Shown here piece by piece: positions 44,867 through 52,717 of a DNA stretch of 64,000 nt. Within the stretch, counting starts at the first letter, position 1. The number at the start of each line of letters is the position of its first letter. Location of the stretch: contig NZ_JBBOBR010000001.1 of assembly GCF_038002165.1 (NCBI RefSeq), positions 1,798,001 through 1,862,000 on the forward strand. The letters run 5' to 3'. This DNA comes from Cytobacillus sp. FSL H8-0458 (lineage in GTDB: Bacteria; Bacillota; Bacilli; Bacillales; Cytobacillaceae). The position numbers and the translations under genes are program-made. The notes under the pieces were generated by a model, which ran no database searches, was not told where the DNA came from, and worked only from the letters and a program-made list of their open reading frames with translations.

Positions 44867-45640
44867 ATGAAGAGATTCATCAGCATATTTTTATTGATTT
44901 TTTCATTCGGAAGTATAGCAACTCCCATAAGTGCTGCCTATCAAAAACCTGAATTGGCCATTGTCATTGACGATCTTGGGAACAATATGAAGGGAACAAA
45001 AGAAATGATGGAACTGCCGGTGACCTTGACGGCTGCCATAATGCCCTTTATGCCAACGACAAAAGAAGATGCAGAACTGGCTAATAAAAATGGGCATGAA
45101 GTAATCGTTCATATGCCGATGGAGCCGAAAAGAGGAAAACGGAGCTGGCTTGGGCCGGGTGCAATCACAACAGATTTAACCGATGAGGAAATCCGCAGCA
45201 GAGTAGAGAGCGCCATTAAAGAAGTGCCCCATGCGGTCGGCATGAATCATCATATGGGTTCAAGAGCCACTGAAAATGAACGGGTCATGAGGGTTGTCCT
45301 TGAAGTATGTAAAGAACACGGTTTATTTTATCTCGACAGCAAAACAACCGGAAAAAGCGTTGTCGGCAAGCTGGCAGATGAAATTGGAGTCCCTTATGTC
45401 GAAAACAATATTTTCTTCGATGATATTTACACGACAGCACATATCACAAAACAGGCAGACAGACTTGCTGAAAAACTTGTGAAAAACGAACGCATCATCG
45501 CAATCGGCCATGTCGGCATCACAGGTACAAAGATGGTTAGTGTGCTAAAAGAGTATATACCTGTATATAAAGAGAAAGCCCAAATTGTTCCGCTGTCAGA
45601 ATTGATTCCAGGCTACGAACTTATTGACGATGGACCATAA
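44867..45640 (+). CDS. Divergent polysaccharide deacetylase, YibQ-like
   Basis: 257 aa with signal peptide (about 1-24, ending ISAA). DUF610/YibQ-type domain: ELAIVIDDLGNN at the start, VIVHMPMEP, AVGMNHHMGSRAT and GLFYLDSKTT in the centre, and IAIGHVG at the end. The Asp-Asp and His residues recall the metal site of carbohydrate esterase 4 enzymes, although activity in this branch is not proven. AAAGGAGG precedes ATG 44867, which overrides an upstream frame opening at 44705. Confidence 0.87.
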   Translation: MKRFISIFLLIFSFGSIATPISAAYQKPELAIVIDDLGNNMKGTKEMMELPVTLTAAIMPFMPTTKEDAELANKNGHEVIVHMPMEPKRGKRSWLGPGAITTDLTDEEIRSRVESAIKEVPHAVGMNHHMGSRATENERVMRVVLEVCKEHGLFYLDSKTTGKSVVGKLADEIGVPYVENNIFFDDIYTTAHITKQADRLAEKLVKNERIIAIGHVGITGTKMVSVLKEYIPVYKEKAQIVPLSELIPGYELIDDGP

Positions 45641-45681
45641 AGTGAAACTTCAATCTGTGGGGGTCTTACTGCCCGTTAGGC

Positions 45682-45732
45682 TGCGATAAAAAAAATAAAA
45701 GCTGCAAGCCATGAACGGTTTGCAGCTTTAAT
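45682..45732 (-). terminator. Strong terminator, minus-strand oriented
   Basis: Minus strand AAAGCTGCAAACC and GGCTTGCAGCTTT pair, then TTATTTTTTTT. On the plus strand the T-run is poor, so it mainly serves the minus-strand transcript. Confidence 0.85.
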
Positions 45733-45847
45733 GGTGTGTGAAAGTGGTCTAATGGTGGTATAGGTACTGTCACCTATACAGGTGGCCGCCCACATTCCGG
45801 TCTGGTTAGTCCCGCAACGATGGCGTTTAGAAGAGGTGGGCGGCCGT
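45690..45847 (-). ncRNA. Candidate structured small RNA of about 160 nt
   Basis: It lies in the 400-bp gap after the deacetylase gene (45641-46040). On the minus strand a SigA-like promoter stands at 45883-45854. The transcript would start near 45847, form a perfect 10-bp GGCCGCCCAC/GTGGGCGGCC stem with a 42-nt interior, then a 7-bp TATAGGT/ACCTATA hairpin. A C-rich single-stranded stretch (with CCACC and CACACACC) follows, and a strong terminator ends in eight T. No ORF accounts for it. I do not recognise an Rfam family. Confidence 0.55.
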
Positions 45848-45853
45848 GGATAT

Positions 45854-45883
45854 AGTATATGCAAAGATGGTGAAAGGATGCAA
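45854..45883 (-). promoter_or_regulatory. SigA-like promoter of the candidate small RNA
   Basis: Minus strand TTGCAT (45883-45878), 18 bases, TATACT (45859-45854). Start expected near 45847, a few bases before the GC-rich stem. Confidence 0.5.
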
Positions 45884-46040
45884 ATACTGCTGATGAAAAA
45901 TAATGGCTTTTGAAAAACTTTCAGGATTAAAATATCAATCCATTGCAAAACATAACAATGTCAGTATTTCAGCAAGTAAGGCATATTCATGCCTTTAAAG
46001 GGGTATGTAAGGAATAAATCAAAAGGAAGGGGTGACCTGT

Positions 46041-46193
46041 ATGCTTTGGACCTTAGCAGGTATTCTGCTTGTATTATGGATTCTCGGATTAATATTTAAA
46101 GTAGCTGGAGGCATTATTCATATTCTGCTGGTAATAGCAGCGATCATCATTGTGGTTAACTTTATTAGAGGAAGAGCATCCGGCAGGGGATAG
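46041..46193 (+). CDS. lmo0937-type small membrane protein
   Basis: 50 aa: MLWTLAGILLVLWILGLIFK with two hydrophobic segments (about 3-19, 24-42) and a basic Arg/Gly tail. Matches the lmo0937 family, short membrane peptides often induced by envelope stress or under SigB in Gram-positives; the regulation here is not visible. AAGGAAGGGGTGA precedes ATG 46041. Own terminator. Confidence 0.85.
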   Translation: MLWTLAGILLVLWILGLIFKVAGGIIHILLVIAAIIIVVNFIRGRASGRG

Positions 46194-46195
46194 CA

Positions 46196-46229
46196 GGAAA
46201 AGCCTTCATAAAACATGGAGGCTTTTCAA
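46196..46229 (+). terminator. Terminator after the lmo0937-type gene
   Basis: AAAAGCCT and AGGCTTTT pair around a 13-base loop. Confidence 0.8.
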
Positions 46230-46277
46230 AATGAGTTTACATAATATTATTATATAAAACTAATAAAAGACCAAATA

Positions 46278-46306
46278 ATACCGGCCCCCTGAAAAGTGGC
46301 CGGTTC
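46278..46306 (-). terminator. Terminator of the FtsH-like gene
   Basis: ACCGGCC and GGCCGGT form the stem; read on the minus strand it is followed by ATTATTT. Confidence 0.65.
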
Positions 46307-46309
46307 CGA

Positions 46310-48040
46310 TCAAGCTATAACCAATTCTGCCTTCAATTCTCCAGCAATCTCCTGTACTTCACTGCCTTCCAATGTTTCTTTCTCCAGAAGGGCTTCTACC
46401 AATTTCTCAAATTGAGGCTGATGATTTGCGATAATCAATTCGCATCTTTCTAATGCTTTTTGGAATAGATCCTGCATTTTAGCTTCTTTTTGTCCTTTGT
46501 TGAAGGTAAGCTCGAAGCCGTTATCAAGTAAACCGGTATCAACCATTTGCTCTATGATATGCTTCGCTTGTTTAACATCACCGCTTACCCCAATGCTGTG
46601 CTCGCCAAGAATCATTCTTTCTGATACTCCGCCAGCGAGAATCATCGCAACCTGGTCAAGCAATTCACTTGTTGTCGATAAGTGAAGTTCTTTTTGAATA
46701 GGAGCTACATATCCAAGTGCTTCGCCACGCGGAATGATGGTTGCTTTCCGGACAGAACCCGGTTTTGTTAAGGCAGCCACTAATGCATGGCCAGCTTCAT
46801 GAATGGCAACCCGCTGCTTCGTCCCGGCATCCTGTAAAGCACGGGTGGTGGTTCCCAAAATAGTGCGGTCCAGCGCATAATCCAAATCTTCTTTTGAGAT
46901 AATTTCCTGGCCGTTGCGGACAGCTCTGCGGCTTGCCGTTTCGAAAAGGGAATGGAGGTCTGCTCCTGAAAAACCGGAAGTGCTTTCTGCCAGATCGCCA
47001 AGAGTTGTCATAACATCTTCAGCCAGTAACTTATTTCGTGTATGAATATTTATTATCTCTCTTCGGCCCCTTGTATCTGGAAGAGGGACGTTGAAGGAGA
47101 AGTCAATCCGTCCAGGACGCAGGAATGCTTCGTCGAGCATATCCTTCCGGTTGGTGGCGGCAATAAATAATATTCCATCATTGGAATGTCCGCCGTCCAG
47201 CTGGACCAGAAGTTCAGTTAACGTTTTTTCGCTTTCTTCTCCGCCATGCTGCTTTCTTCGTCCTGCAAGTGCATCCACTTCGTCAATAAAGACGACAGCA
47301 GGAGCATGCTTTCTGGCATTCTGGAAAAGGTTTCTGACACGGGATGCACCAACGCCAACGAATAATTCATTAAACCCGGAACCGCTAGTAGAAAAGAAAG
47401 TTGCTCCCAGTTCCTTGGCGATTGCCTGAGCCAGCAATGTTTTTCCCGTTCCGGGAGGTCCGTATAAAAGAATACCCTTCGGCGGCTTGATCCCCATTTT
47501 TAAGGAGCGCTCAGGTTCCTTTAAAATGGAAAGAGTCTGCATGATTTCCTCTTTCATTTCCTCCTGAATCCCGCCAACATCTTCAAGTGAAATGGAAGGA
47601 AGGGCTTTAGGCTTCGAGACACTTTGCTTCATTGTATTTGTTGCACCCATTCCGCCTTTTCCTGACTTAAACAGGTAAATTCCAATGGCTATGAACAGAA
47701 GGAGTATACCGCCGAGAATCCAGGGGGTATAAGGTCCTGTGGCTGCGAACGTATATTGTATATTATAGGTTTCTACTAATTTATCAACCATATCGCTGTT
47801 GGGAGGCACATGGGAGATGTACTCGCCATCAGGAGCTGTGATTAGAAGTTTCCCATTTTTATATTCCTGTACTGCAACAGTCTTTCCATCCTGGGAGGCT
47901 ATAATTTTTTCCACAGAAGAAAACGGGACTGTCACATCCTTTTTTCCTGCTTGTACGGTCCAAATAACCGCCGCCAAAATCACCGTGACTACCAATGCAA
48001 TAGAAATTATCGTCGAAGGCTTCTTGAGACGTGATTTCAA
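46310..48040 (-). CDS. FtsH-like membrane AAA protease, second-type paralogue
   Basis: 576 aa. Two membrane spans (about 10-30 and 107-125) flank a small external domain. The AAA domain has Walker A GPPGTGKT (194-201), pore motif FVGVGAS, Walker B VVFIDEVDAL (249-258) and the SRH ending LRPGRID. The peptidase domain has HEAGH (414-418) and the third Zn ligand Asp in GVSGDVKQA. It is shorter than housekeeping FtsH (about 640-670 aa) and lacks its Gln/Pro-rich tail, so it is probably a specialised paralogue. Start TTG 48040 follows GAGGAGGG. Confidence 0.85.
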   Translation of the reverse strand: MKSRLKKPSTIISIALVVTVILAAVIWTVQAGKKDVTVPFSSVEKIIASQDGKTVAVQEYKNGKLLITAPDGEYISHVPPNSDMVDKLVETYNIQYTFAATGPYTPWILGGILLLFIAIGIYLFKSGKGGMGATNTMKQSVSKPKALPSISLEDVGGIQEEMKEEIMQTLSILKEPERSLKMGIKPPKGILLYGPPGTGKTLLAQAIAKELGATFFSTSGSGFNELFVGVGASRVRNLFQNARKHAPAVVFIDEVDALAGRRKQHGGEESEKTLTELLVQLDGGHSNDGILFIAATNRKDMLDEAFLRPGRIDFSFNVPLPDTRGRREIINIHTRNKLLAEDVMTTLGDLAESTSGFSGADLHSLFETASRRAVRNGQEIISKEDLDYALDRTILGTTTRALQDAGTKQRVAIHEAGHALVAALTKPGSVRKATIIPRGEALGYVAPIQKELHLSTTSELLDQVAMILAGGVSERMILGEHSIGVSGDVKQAKHIIEQMVDTGLLDNGFELTFNKGQKEAKMQDLFQKALERCELIIANHQPQFEKLVEALLEKETLEGSEVQEIAGELKAELVIA

Positions 48041-48309
48041 CTAATTCCCTCCTCATTGAACATACCTACATTATAAGGAATTAAAATTGTTAATAAAAGG
48101 GTTTAACTCTTTTTAAACGTTGTAAATTATGGAAAAATAATTTTTTTTACTAGAATGTGTGCTACAACAGCGTTCAGATGCTATTAATTTGTGAAAAAAT
48201 TGTGACAGGCACGGAGGATACCCGTTAGATACATTTAAAAACTTTTCACCAGGAACCCTTTTCACTTTTACCTATTTCATATATACTAAAAGCGGATAAT
48301 TTAATAACG
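48041..48309. other. Divergent intergenic region between ftsH-like gene and thiT riboswitch
   Basis: No gene seen. Two TTGTGA units at 48189 and 48200 lie 11 bp apart. A promoter-like TTTTCA, 17 bases, TATACT at 48259-48287 would start the thiT riboswitch transcript near 48294. Confidence 0.45.
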
Positions 48310-48402
48310 TGCCACAAGGGGAGCATATCGCTGAGAGTGAACAGTCCGCTGTTCTGACCCTTTGAACCTGTTAGTTAATGCTAGCGCAGGAATGTGGAAT
48401 AA
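48310..48402 (+). promoter_or_regulatory. TPP riboswitch upstream of thiT
   Basis: THI-box parts seen: AAGGGGAGC, CGCTGAGAGTG, CTGACCCTTTGAACCTG and GTTAGTTAATGCTAGCGCAGG. Represses the thiamine transporter when TPP is abundant. Confidence 0.95.
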
Positions 48403-48404
48403 TA

Positions 48405-48476
48405 AAAGGCAGATGTACTTTTCTGCCTGCTTGTTCTCCCTTGGGGTATCGTCATACGATTAAAGGGGGATTTTTT
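48405..48476 (+). promoter_or_regulatory. Expression platform of the thiT riboswitch
   Basis: AGGCAG and CTGCCT form a hairpin at 48407-48428 followed by a T-rich run. Further on TCTCCCTT can pair with the thiT ribosome site AAGGGGGA. Termination, start-site masking or both are possible. Confidence 0.6.
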
Positions 48477-48477
48477 T

Positions 48478-49077
48478 ATGAAAAAATTAAGCTTAACCGC
48501 GATGATAGAGGCTTCATTTTTTGCAGCCTTTGCTATCATTCTTGATTTTCTGCCATCCATCAAGCTGTCGCCATCCATCTCCATATCTGCCGCGATGATT
48601 CCGATTTTCATACTGGCTTTCAGGCGGGGCTTTAAGGTCAGCTTCATTGCTGGCCTCTTATGGGGGATTTTGCAGATTGCCATGGGGGATGCCTGGATTG
48701 CTACTCCGCTTCAGGCATTTATTGAGTATTTTGTGGCATTTGCCTGTATCGGTTTTGCCGGTTTGTTTTACCGCGTCATCCAAAATCAGCTGCGGGCAGG
48801 CAACAAGAAGAAGGCATTGGCATGGGTTGTCTTAGCCGTATTTGCCGGAAGCCTTGCCCGGTATTTCTGGCATTTCATAGCAGGTGTACTGTTCTTCGGA
48901 AGCTATGCGCCAAAAGGGATGTCACCGGTCCTTTTTTCCTTCCTGGCAAACGGGGCAACCATGCTTGGAGGGGCAATTCTCTGCTCGATCCTGGCCGTGT
49001 TAATTATTTCATCGGCACCTAGAATAATCATTCAAAAATCGGATCAAGGTCTTCAAACTCACAAGAATGCTTCCTGA
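48478..49077 (+). CDS. thiT: Thiamine ECF transporter S-component ThiT (YuaJ)
   Basis: 199 aa, six membrane spans. Binds thiamine and joins the shared EcfAA'T energising module encoded elsewhere. Signature residues are seen in KLSPSISISAAMIPIFILAFRRG, GDAWIATPLQAFIEYFVAF and the SLARYFWHFIAGVLFFGSYAP thiamine pocket. AAAGGGGGA precedes ATG 48478. Single gene with TPP riboswitch in front and terminator behind. Confidence 0.95.
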   Translation: MKKLSLTAMIEASFFAAFAIILDFLPSIKLSPSISISAAMIPIFILAFRRGFKVSFIAGLLWGILQIAMGDAWIATPLQAFIEYFVAFACIGFAGLFYRVIQNQLRAGNKKKALAWVVLAVFAGSLARYFWHFIAGVLFFGSYAPKGMSPVLFSFLANGATMLGGAILCSILAVLIISSAPRIIIQKSDQGLQTHKNAS

Positions 49078-49085
49078 TAGAGCTG

Positions 49086-49116
49086 CCTCTTTGATATTTC
49101 AAAGAGGTTTTTTTAT
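49086..49116 (+). terminator. Terminator after thiT
   Basis: CCTCTTTG and CAAAGAGG around six bases, then seven T. Confidence 0.92.
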
Positions 49117-49174
49117 ATTTTAGGAAATTGCTCCTGAAAAATGGGTATATTACTCAAAAAGGGGAGTGAAGACT

Positions 49175-49444
49175 TTGACCAATACATTGCAGGGAAACAT
49201 TATCACAGGTGTATTTGATGCTGAAACCAGTGCCTTTGAAATCCAGAAAGTAAAAAGTTTCAGTACCCAGTCAGTCCTCAGCAAAAATCAGTGTGAAACT
49301 CTGTATAACTATCTATCACTTCATGAAGAGGATGAGGGAGGACAAATCATTACACTGTACGATCAAATGCCGCTCATGCTGACCCGGCAGGAAATATGCA
49401 GTCTGAAGAAAGATTTGGAGTACATTAAAAAGCTATATCAGTAG
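49175..49444 (+). CDS. Small hypothetical protein, 89 aa
   Basis: Soluble, mixed alpha/beta-looking, with one Cys near the middle and one near the C-terminus (QCETLYNYL; EICSLKKDL). TTG 49175 lies 8 nt behind AAGGGGAG; GTG 49166 overlaps the site. A terminator follows. No family recognised. Confidence 0.6.
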   Translation: MTNTLQGNIITGVFDAETSAFEIQKVKSFSTQSVLSKNQCETLYNYLSLHEEDEGGQIITLYDQMPLMLTRQEICSLKKDLEYIKKLYQ

Positions 49445-49445
49445 A

Positions 49446-49480
49446 AAAACGCTTTGCAGCTTGCAGAGCTTTTTTTTGAC
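49446..49480 (+). terminator. Terminator after the 89-aa gene
   Basis: GCTTTGCA and TGCAGAGC pair (one G-U) and are followed by eight T. Confidence 0.8.
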
Positions 49481-49490
49481 GAAAATAATT

Positions 49491-49541
49491 TTGACAAACT
49501 TGTGACAAAAAGTTTGACAAATTTGTGAACATAGTTAGAAT
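49491..49541 (+). promoter_or_regulatory. Promoter with duplicated TTGACAAA-TTGTGA unit
   Basis: TTGACAAACTTGTGA (49491-49505) and TTGACAAATTTGTGA (49514-49528) differ at one base and start 23 bp apart. The second TTGACA with TAGAAT at 49536 (16-bp spacer) makes a SigA promoter for the gene at 49565. The TTGTGA parts resemble ResD, Fnr or Rex half sites. Confidence 0.55.
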
Positions 49542-49564
49542 ATTAAGTATAAGGAGATGGGAGA

Positions 49565-49804
49565 ATGACACTTCAACAGCAGCGCGTCTTGCATTTTTTT
49601 AGGAATATTACAGCTGCAGGCATTATATTAGGTTTTATTGTTTTTATTTCAAGCTTTTTTGTAAGCGGTATCACAGGAGAGTATGTGTTATCCATCGGCT
49701 TAAGCATTATGGTTTCTTCCATGCTGCTTTTCGGATTCGGATTTTTTATCAATGTAATGGAAGAAATGACAAAGGGAAGCAAGGGTATAAGACAATACAA
49801 ATAA
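49565..49804 (+). CDS. Small two-span membrane protein, 79 aa
   Basis: Hydrophobic segments about 14-35 and 41-65 with a basic C-terminus (KGSKGIRQYK). AAGGAGAT lies 9 nt before ATG 49565. It shares a terminator with the convergent qox operon and has a redox-type motif pair in its promoter, so it may respond to the same signal; that link is inferred. Family not recognised. Confidence 0.6.
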   Translation: MTLQQQRVLHFFRNITAAGIILGFIVFISSFFVSGITGEYVLSIGLSIMVSSMLLFGFGFFINVMEEMTKGSKGIRQYK

Positions 49805-49836
49805 AACCGGCCTCCAGAGGGGGACCGGTTTTTTTG
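49804..49836. terminator. Bidirectional terminator between 79-aa gene and qoxD
   Basis: AAACCGG and CCGGTTTT arms with seven T on the plus side and an A-run on the other. Confidence 0.85.
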
Positions 49837-49839
49837 TAC

Positions 49840-50145
49840 TTAATGAGCAGCGTGACCAGAGGTTAATACCCAAATGGACCCCACTACAATAACAATTACC
49901 ATAAATACGGCATAAATCATATTCACTAAGTTCGTCTTGCCGTCTTCACCTTCTCTTAAGTGCATGAACATGAACAGCTGCATGCCTGCCTGAACGACAG
50001 CCAGTGAGCCGATGATCCACATGATCACTTTAAAAGAAAGGTTCGTTTTTAAAGCAATTCCTGCTGCTGCAAAAGTCAGCACAAGGGAAACAACAAATCC
50101 AATGACATGGCTTATCGGGAAGCTTTTTGATTGATGATGTTCCAT
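49840..50145 (-). CDS. qoxD: Cytochrome aa3 quinol oxidase subunit IV, QoxD
   Basis: 101 aa, three membrane spans (about 13-32, 38-58, 73-94), COX4/prokaryotic fold with MQLFMFMHLREGEDGK. Needed for assembly of the quinol oxidase. ATG 50145 is the base after the qoxC stop codon. Last gene of qoxABCD. Confidence 0.93.
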   Translation of the reverse strand: MEHHQSKSFPISHVIGFVVSLVLTFAAAGIALKTNLSFKVIMWIIGSLAVVQAGMQLFMFMHLREGEDGKTNLVNMIYAVFMVIVIVVGSIWVLTSGHAAH

Positions 50146-50751
50146 TTAAGCCACCAGTCCTTTCAAATACACAAATGTGAAGATAAAGATCCAGACTACA
50201 TCAAGGAAGTGCCAGTAAAGGCCGATAATAAACGTCTTTCTTGCTGTAGTAGGGGTAAGGCCTCTTTTTAGAAGCTGAATGATGACCATAGTTGCCCAGC
50301 CGATTCCCAAAGTTACGTGAGCTCCGTGTGTCCCCAGTAAAACAAATAAGCTGGAAAGGAATGCACTTGTCTGCATCGTTGCACCTTCATGGGCATAATG
50401 GATGAATTCATTAATCTCCATGAAGAGGAAGCCTGCGCCTAGAGCAAGGGTAATCACCAGCCAGGTGATTAGCCCTTTAAGGTTATGCCGGCGCATTTCA
50501 AAAATGGCAATGCCCATTGTAAAGCTGCTTGTCAGAAGGAGGACTGTCTGAATCATGACATCCTTGATGACAAAGATATCTTTATGTGTTGGTCCTCCTG
50601 CAAAGCGTTCATATAAAACTCCATATACTCCGAACAGAGTGGCAAACAGGACAATTTCAGCGCCAAGGAAAACCCAGAAGCCGAGAATATTCATGCGGTC
50701 CTGCTCAGTTTGATATTCAAGCGGCAGAGACGTATCCACTTTAGCTGACAT
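50146..50751 (-). CDS. qoxC: Cytochrome aa3 quinol oxidase subunit III, QoxC
   Basis: 201 aa, five membrane spans, COX3 family. Conserved ILGFWVFLGAEIVLFATLF and GTHGAHVTLGI followed by YWHFLDVVWIFIF. Start ATG 50751 overlaps the qoxB end by 11 nt and has AGGAGAGGTG upstream, so the longer open frame to 50820 is not used. Confidence 0.95.
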   Translation of the reverse strand: MSAKVDTSLPLEYQTEQDRMNILGFWVFLGAEIVLFATLFGVYGVLYERFAGGPTHKDIFVIKDVMIQTVLLLTSSFTMGIAIFEMRRHNLKGLITWLVITLALGAGFLFMEINEFIHYAHEGATMQTSAFLSSLFVLLGTHGAHVTLGIGWATMVIIQLLKRGLTPTTARKTFIIGLYWHFLDVVWIFIFTFVYLKGLVA

Positions 50752-52717
50752 GATCGTGCACCTCTCCTTCTGTTTTTCTCCACGCGTTTTCAATTCGGTG
50801 AATTTCTTCTTTTGAAACATGGAAACCTTCGTTGTAATCGAATGAACGGATAATCAATCCTGCAAATATGCCGATACCGGCAACAGCCGCAGCGATGTGC
50901 CATTCAAACACAAGTAGGAAACCTGCGATGCCAAAGATAACACCCATATAAATCGGCAGCCATGAGTTGCTTGGCATATGAATTTCTTCAATTTCACTGT
51001 CATGCAATGTTAAGCCTTCATTCTTTTTCTTCATGTGCCAGAATGGATCAAGAGATTTCACTTCAGGCAGCTTCGCAAAGTTATAGAATTGAACAGGTGA
51101 TGCAGTAGACCATTCCAGTGTTCTTGCATCCCATGGATCGCTTGAGATGTTTCTGTCCGCATAGCGGATGCTCCAGTAAATGTTATAGCAGAAAACAGCG
51201 AATCCGGCTGCGAGAACAATTGAACCAATGGCCGACAGCATGAATAAAGGTGCAAAGCCTGATTCGGCAGAGTATGTGTATGCACGTCTTACAGCTCCGT
51301 TTAATCCAAGGAAGAACATAGGCATGAATGTTACATTAAAGCCGATAACGAAAAGCCAGAAATGCCATTTTCCGAGTTTTTCATTCAGCATGAAGCCGAA
51401 CATTTTTGGCCACCAGTAGTACAGGCCTGCAAATACCGCAAATACTACACCAGGAATTAATACATAGTGGAAGTGGGCAACCAGGAATAATGTATTGTGA
51501 TACTGATAATCCGCTGCACCCATTGCCAGCATGACGCCTGTAACCCCGCCGATGACAAAGCAAGGAACGAATGCAAGTGCCCAAAGCATCGCAGACGTAA
51601 TTTTTATGCGGCCTTTCCTCATCGTAAACAGCCAGTTGAACATCTTAACTCCAGTAGGTATGGCAATCGCCATCGTCGTGATGGAGAAGAATGAGTTAAC
51701 TGCAGGTCCTGAACCCATTGTATAGAAATGGTGAACCCATACAACCATACTTAGAAGTGCAATTCCAAGGATGGAAAATACCATCGATTTATATCCAAAC
51801 AATGATTTTCTTGAAAAAGTTGCAATGACTTCCGAGAAAATCCCGAAAGCAGGAAGGGCAACAATATATACCTCAGGGTGGCCCCATAGCCAGAAAAGGT
51901 TAGCCCAAAGCATATCCATGCCTCCGCCGGATACGGTAAAGAAGTGCGTTCCATATAGACGGTCAAACGTCATCAATGCCAATGCGACTGTGAAAATAGG
52001 GAAAGCCGCCACAATCAAAATGGATGTTACGAAAGTAGTCCACGTAAACATTGGCATTTTCATCAGTGTCATGCCTTTTGTTCTCATTTTCAAAATCGTG
52101 ACGATAAAGTTTATACCTGTCATTAATGTACCGATACCGGCAATCTGCAGGGCAACTGCATAATAGTTATTACCGATTCCCGGACTGAATTCCTTGCCTG
52201 CAAGAGGGAAGTAGGAAGTCCATCCTGCATCAGGTGACCCTCCGATAACGAAGGAAATATTGAACAGCATAGCTCCGCTGAAGAACAGCCAGAAGCTTAG
52301 AGCGTTCAGCTGAGGGAAGGCAACATCACGCGCACCGATCTGCAGCGGAATGACAACGTTCATTAAACCAATCAAAAACGGCATTGCCATAAATAGAATC
52401 ATAATCACACCGTGTGTTGTGAAAATTTCGTTGTAATGCTGGGAATTCAGGAATTCCATTTCAGGACGTGATGTCTGAGCTTTCATCAGCAACCCGTCCA
52501 TCCCGCCGCGGAAAAACATCAATACGGCGGAGATGATATACATAATACCAATTTTTTTATGGTCAACTGTAGTCAGCCATTCTGTCCACAGGTATTTCCA
52601 TTTTTTCAGATAGGTAATCCCTGCCACTGCACCAATCATTGTCAGCAAAATGGCAATCTGGGAACCTAGTATAAGGGGATCTCCCGTAATAAAAAACTCA
52701 TCCCATTTAATGCCCAT
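50741..52717 (-). CDS. qoxB: Cytochrome aa3 quinol oxidase subunit I, QoxB
   Basis: 658 aa, heme-copper oxidase catalytic subunit that reduces oxygen and pumps protons. Low-spin heme His in TTHGVIM, CuB and Tyr-crosslink region WGHPEVYIV, CuB pair VHHFYTM, and heme ligands HFHYVL are present; B. subtilis QoxB is 649 aa. ATG 52717 (MGIKWDEFFITGDPL) follows GGAGGTGACC; the open frame above it overlaps qoxA. The 11-nt overlap with qoxA couples translation. Confidence 0.96.
   Translation of the reverse strand: MGIKWDEFFITGDPLILGSQIAILLTMIGAVAGITYLKKWKYLWTEWLTTVDHKKIGIMYIISAVLMFFRGGMDGLLMKAQTSRPEMEFLNSQHYNEIFTTHGVIMILFMAMPFLIGLMNVVIPLQIGARDVAFPQLNALSFWLFFSGAMLFNISFVIGGSPDAGWTSYFPLAGKEFSPGIGNNYYAVALQIAGIGTLMTGINFIVTILKMRTKGMTLMKMPMFTWTTFVTSILIVAAFPIFTVALALMTFDRLYGTHFFTVSGGGMDMLWANLFWLWGHPEVYIVALPAFGIFSEVIATFSRKSLFGYKSMVFSILGIALLSMVVWVHHFYTMGSGPAVNSFFSITTMAIAIPTGVKMFNWLFTMRKGRIKITSAMLWALAFVPCFVIGGVTGVMLAMGAADYQYHNTLFLVAHFHYVLIPGVVFAVFAGLYYWWPKMFGFMLNEKLGKWHFWLFVIGFNVTFMPMFFLGLNGAVRRAYTYSAESGFAPLFMLSAIGSIVLAAGFAVFCYNIYWSIRYADRNISSDPWDARTLEWSTASPVQFYNFAKLPEVKSLDPFWHMKKKNEGLTLHDSEIEEIHMPSNSWLPIYMGVIFGIAGFLLVFEWHIAAAVAGIGIFAGLIIRSFDYNEGFHVSKEEIHRIENAWRKTEGEVHDHVS

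Noticed and set aside
45641-45690. Separate repeat element or riboswitch right after the deacetylase gene
   Set aside because: The stretch with GTGGGGGTCTTACTGCCCG looks unusual, but it occurs once in the window and I cannot tie it to a family.
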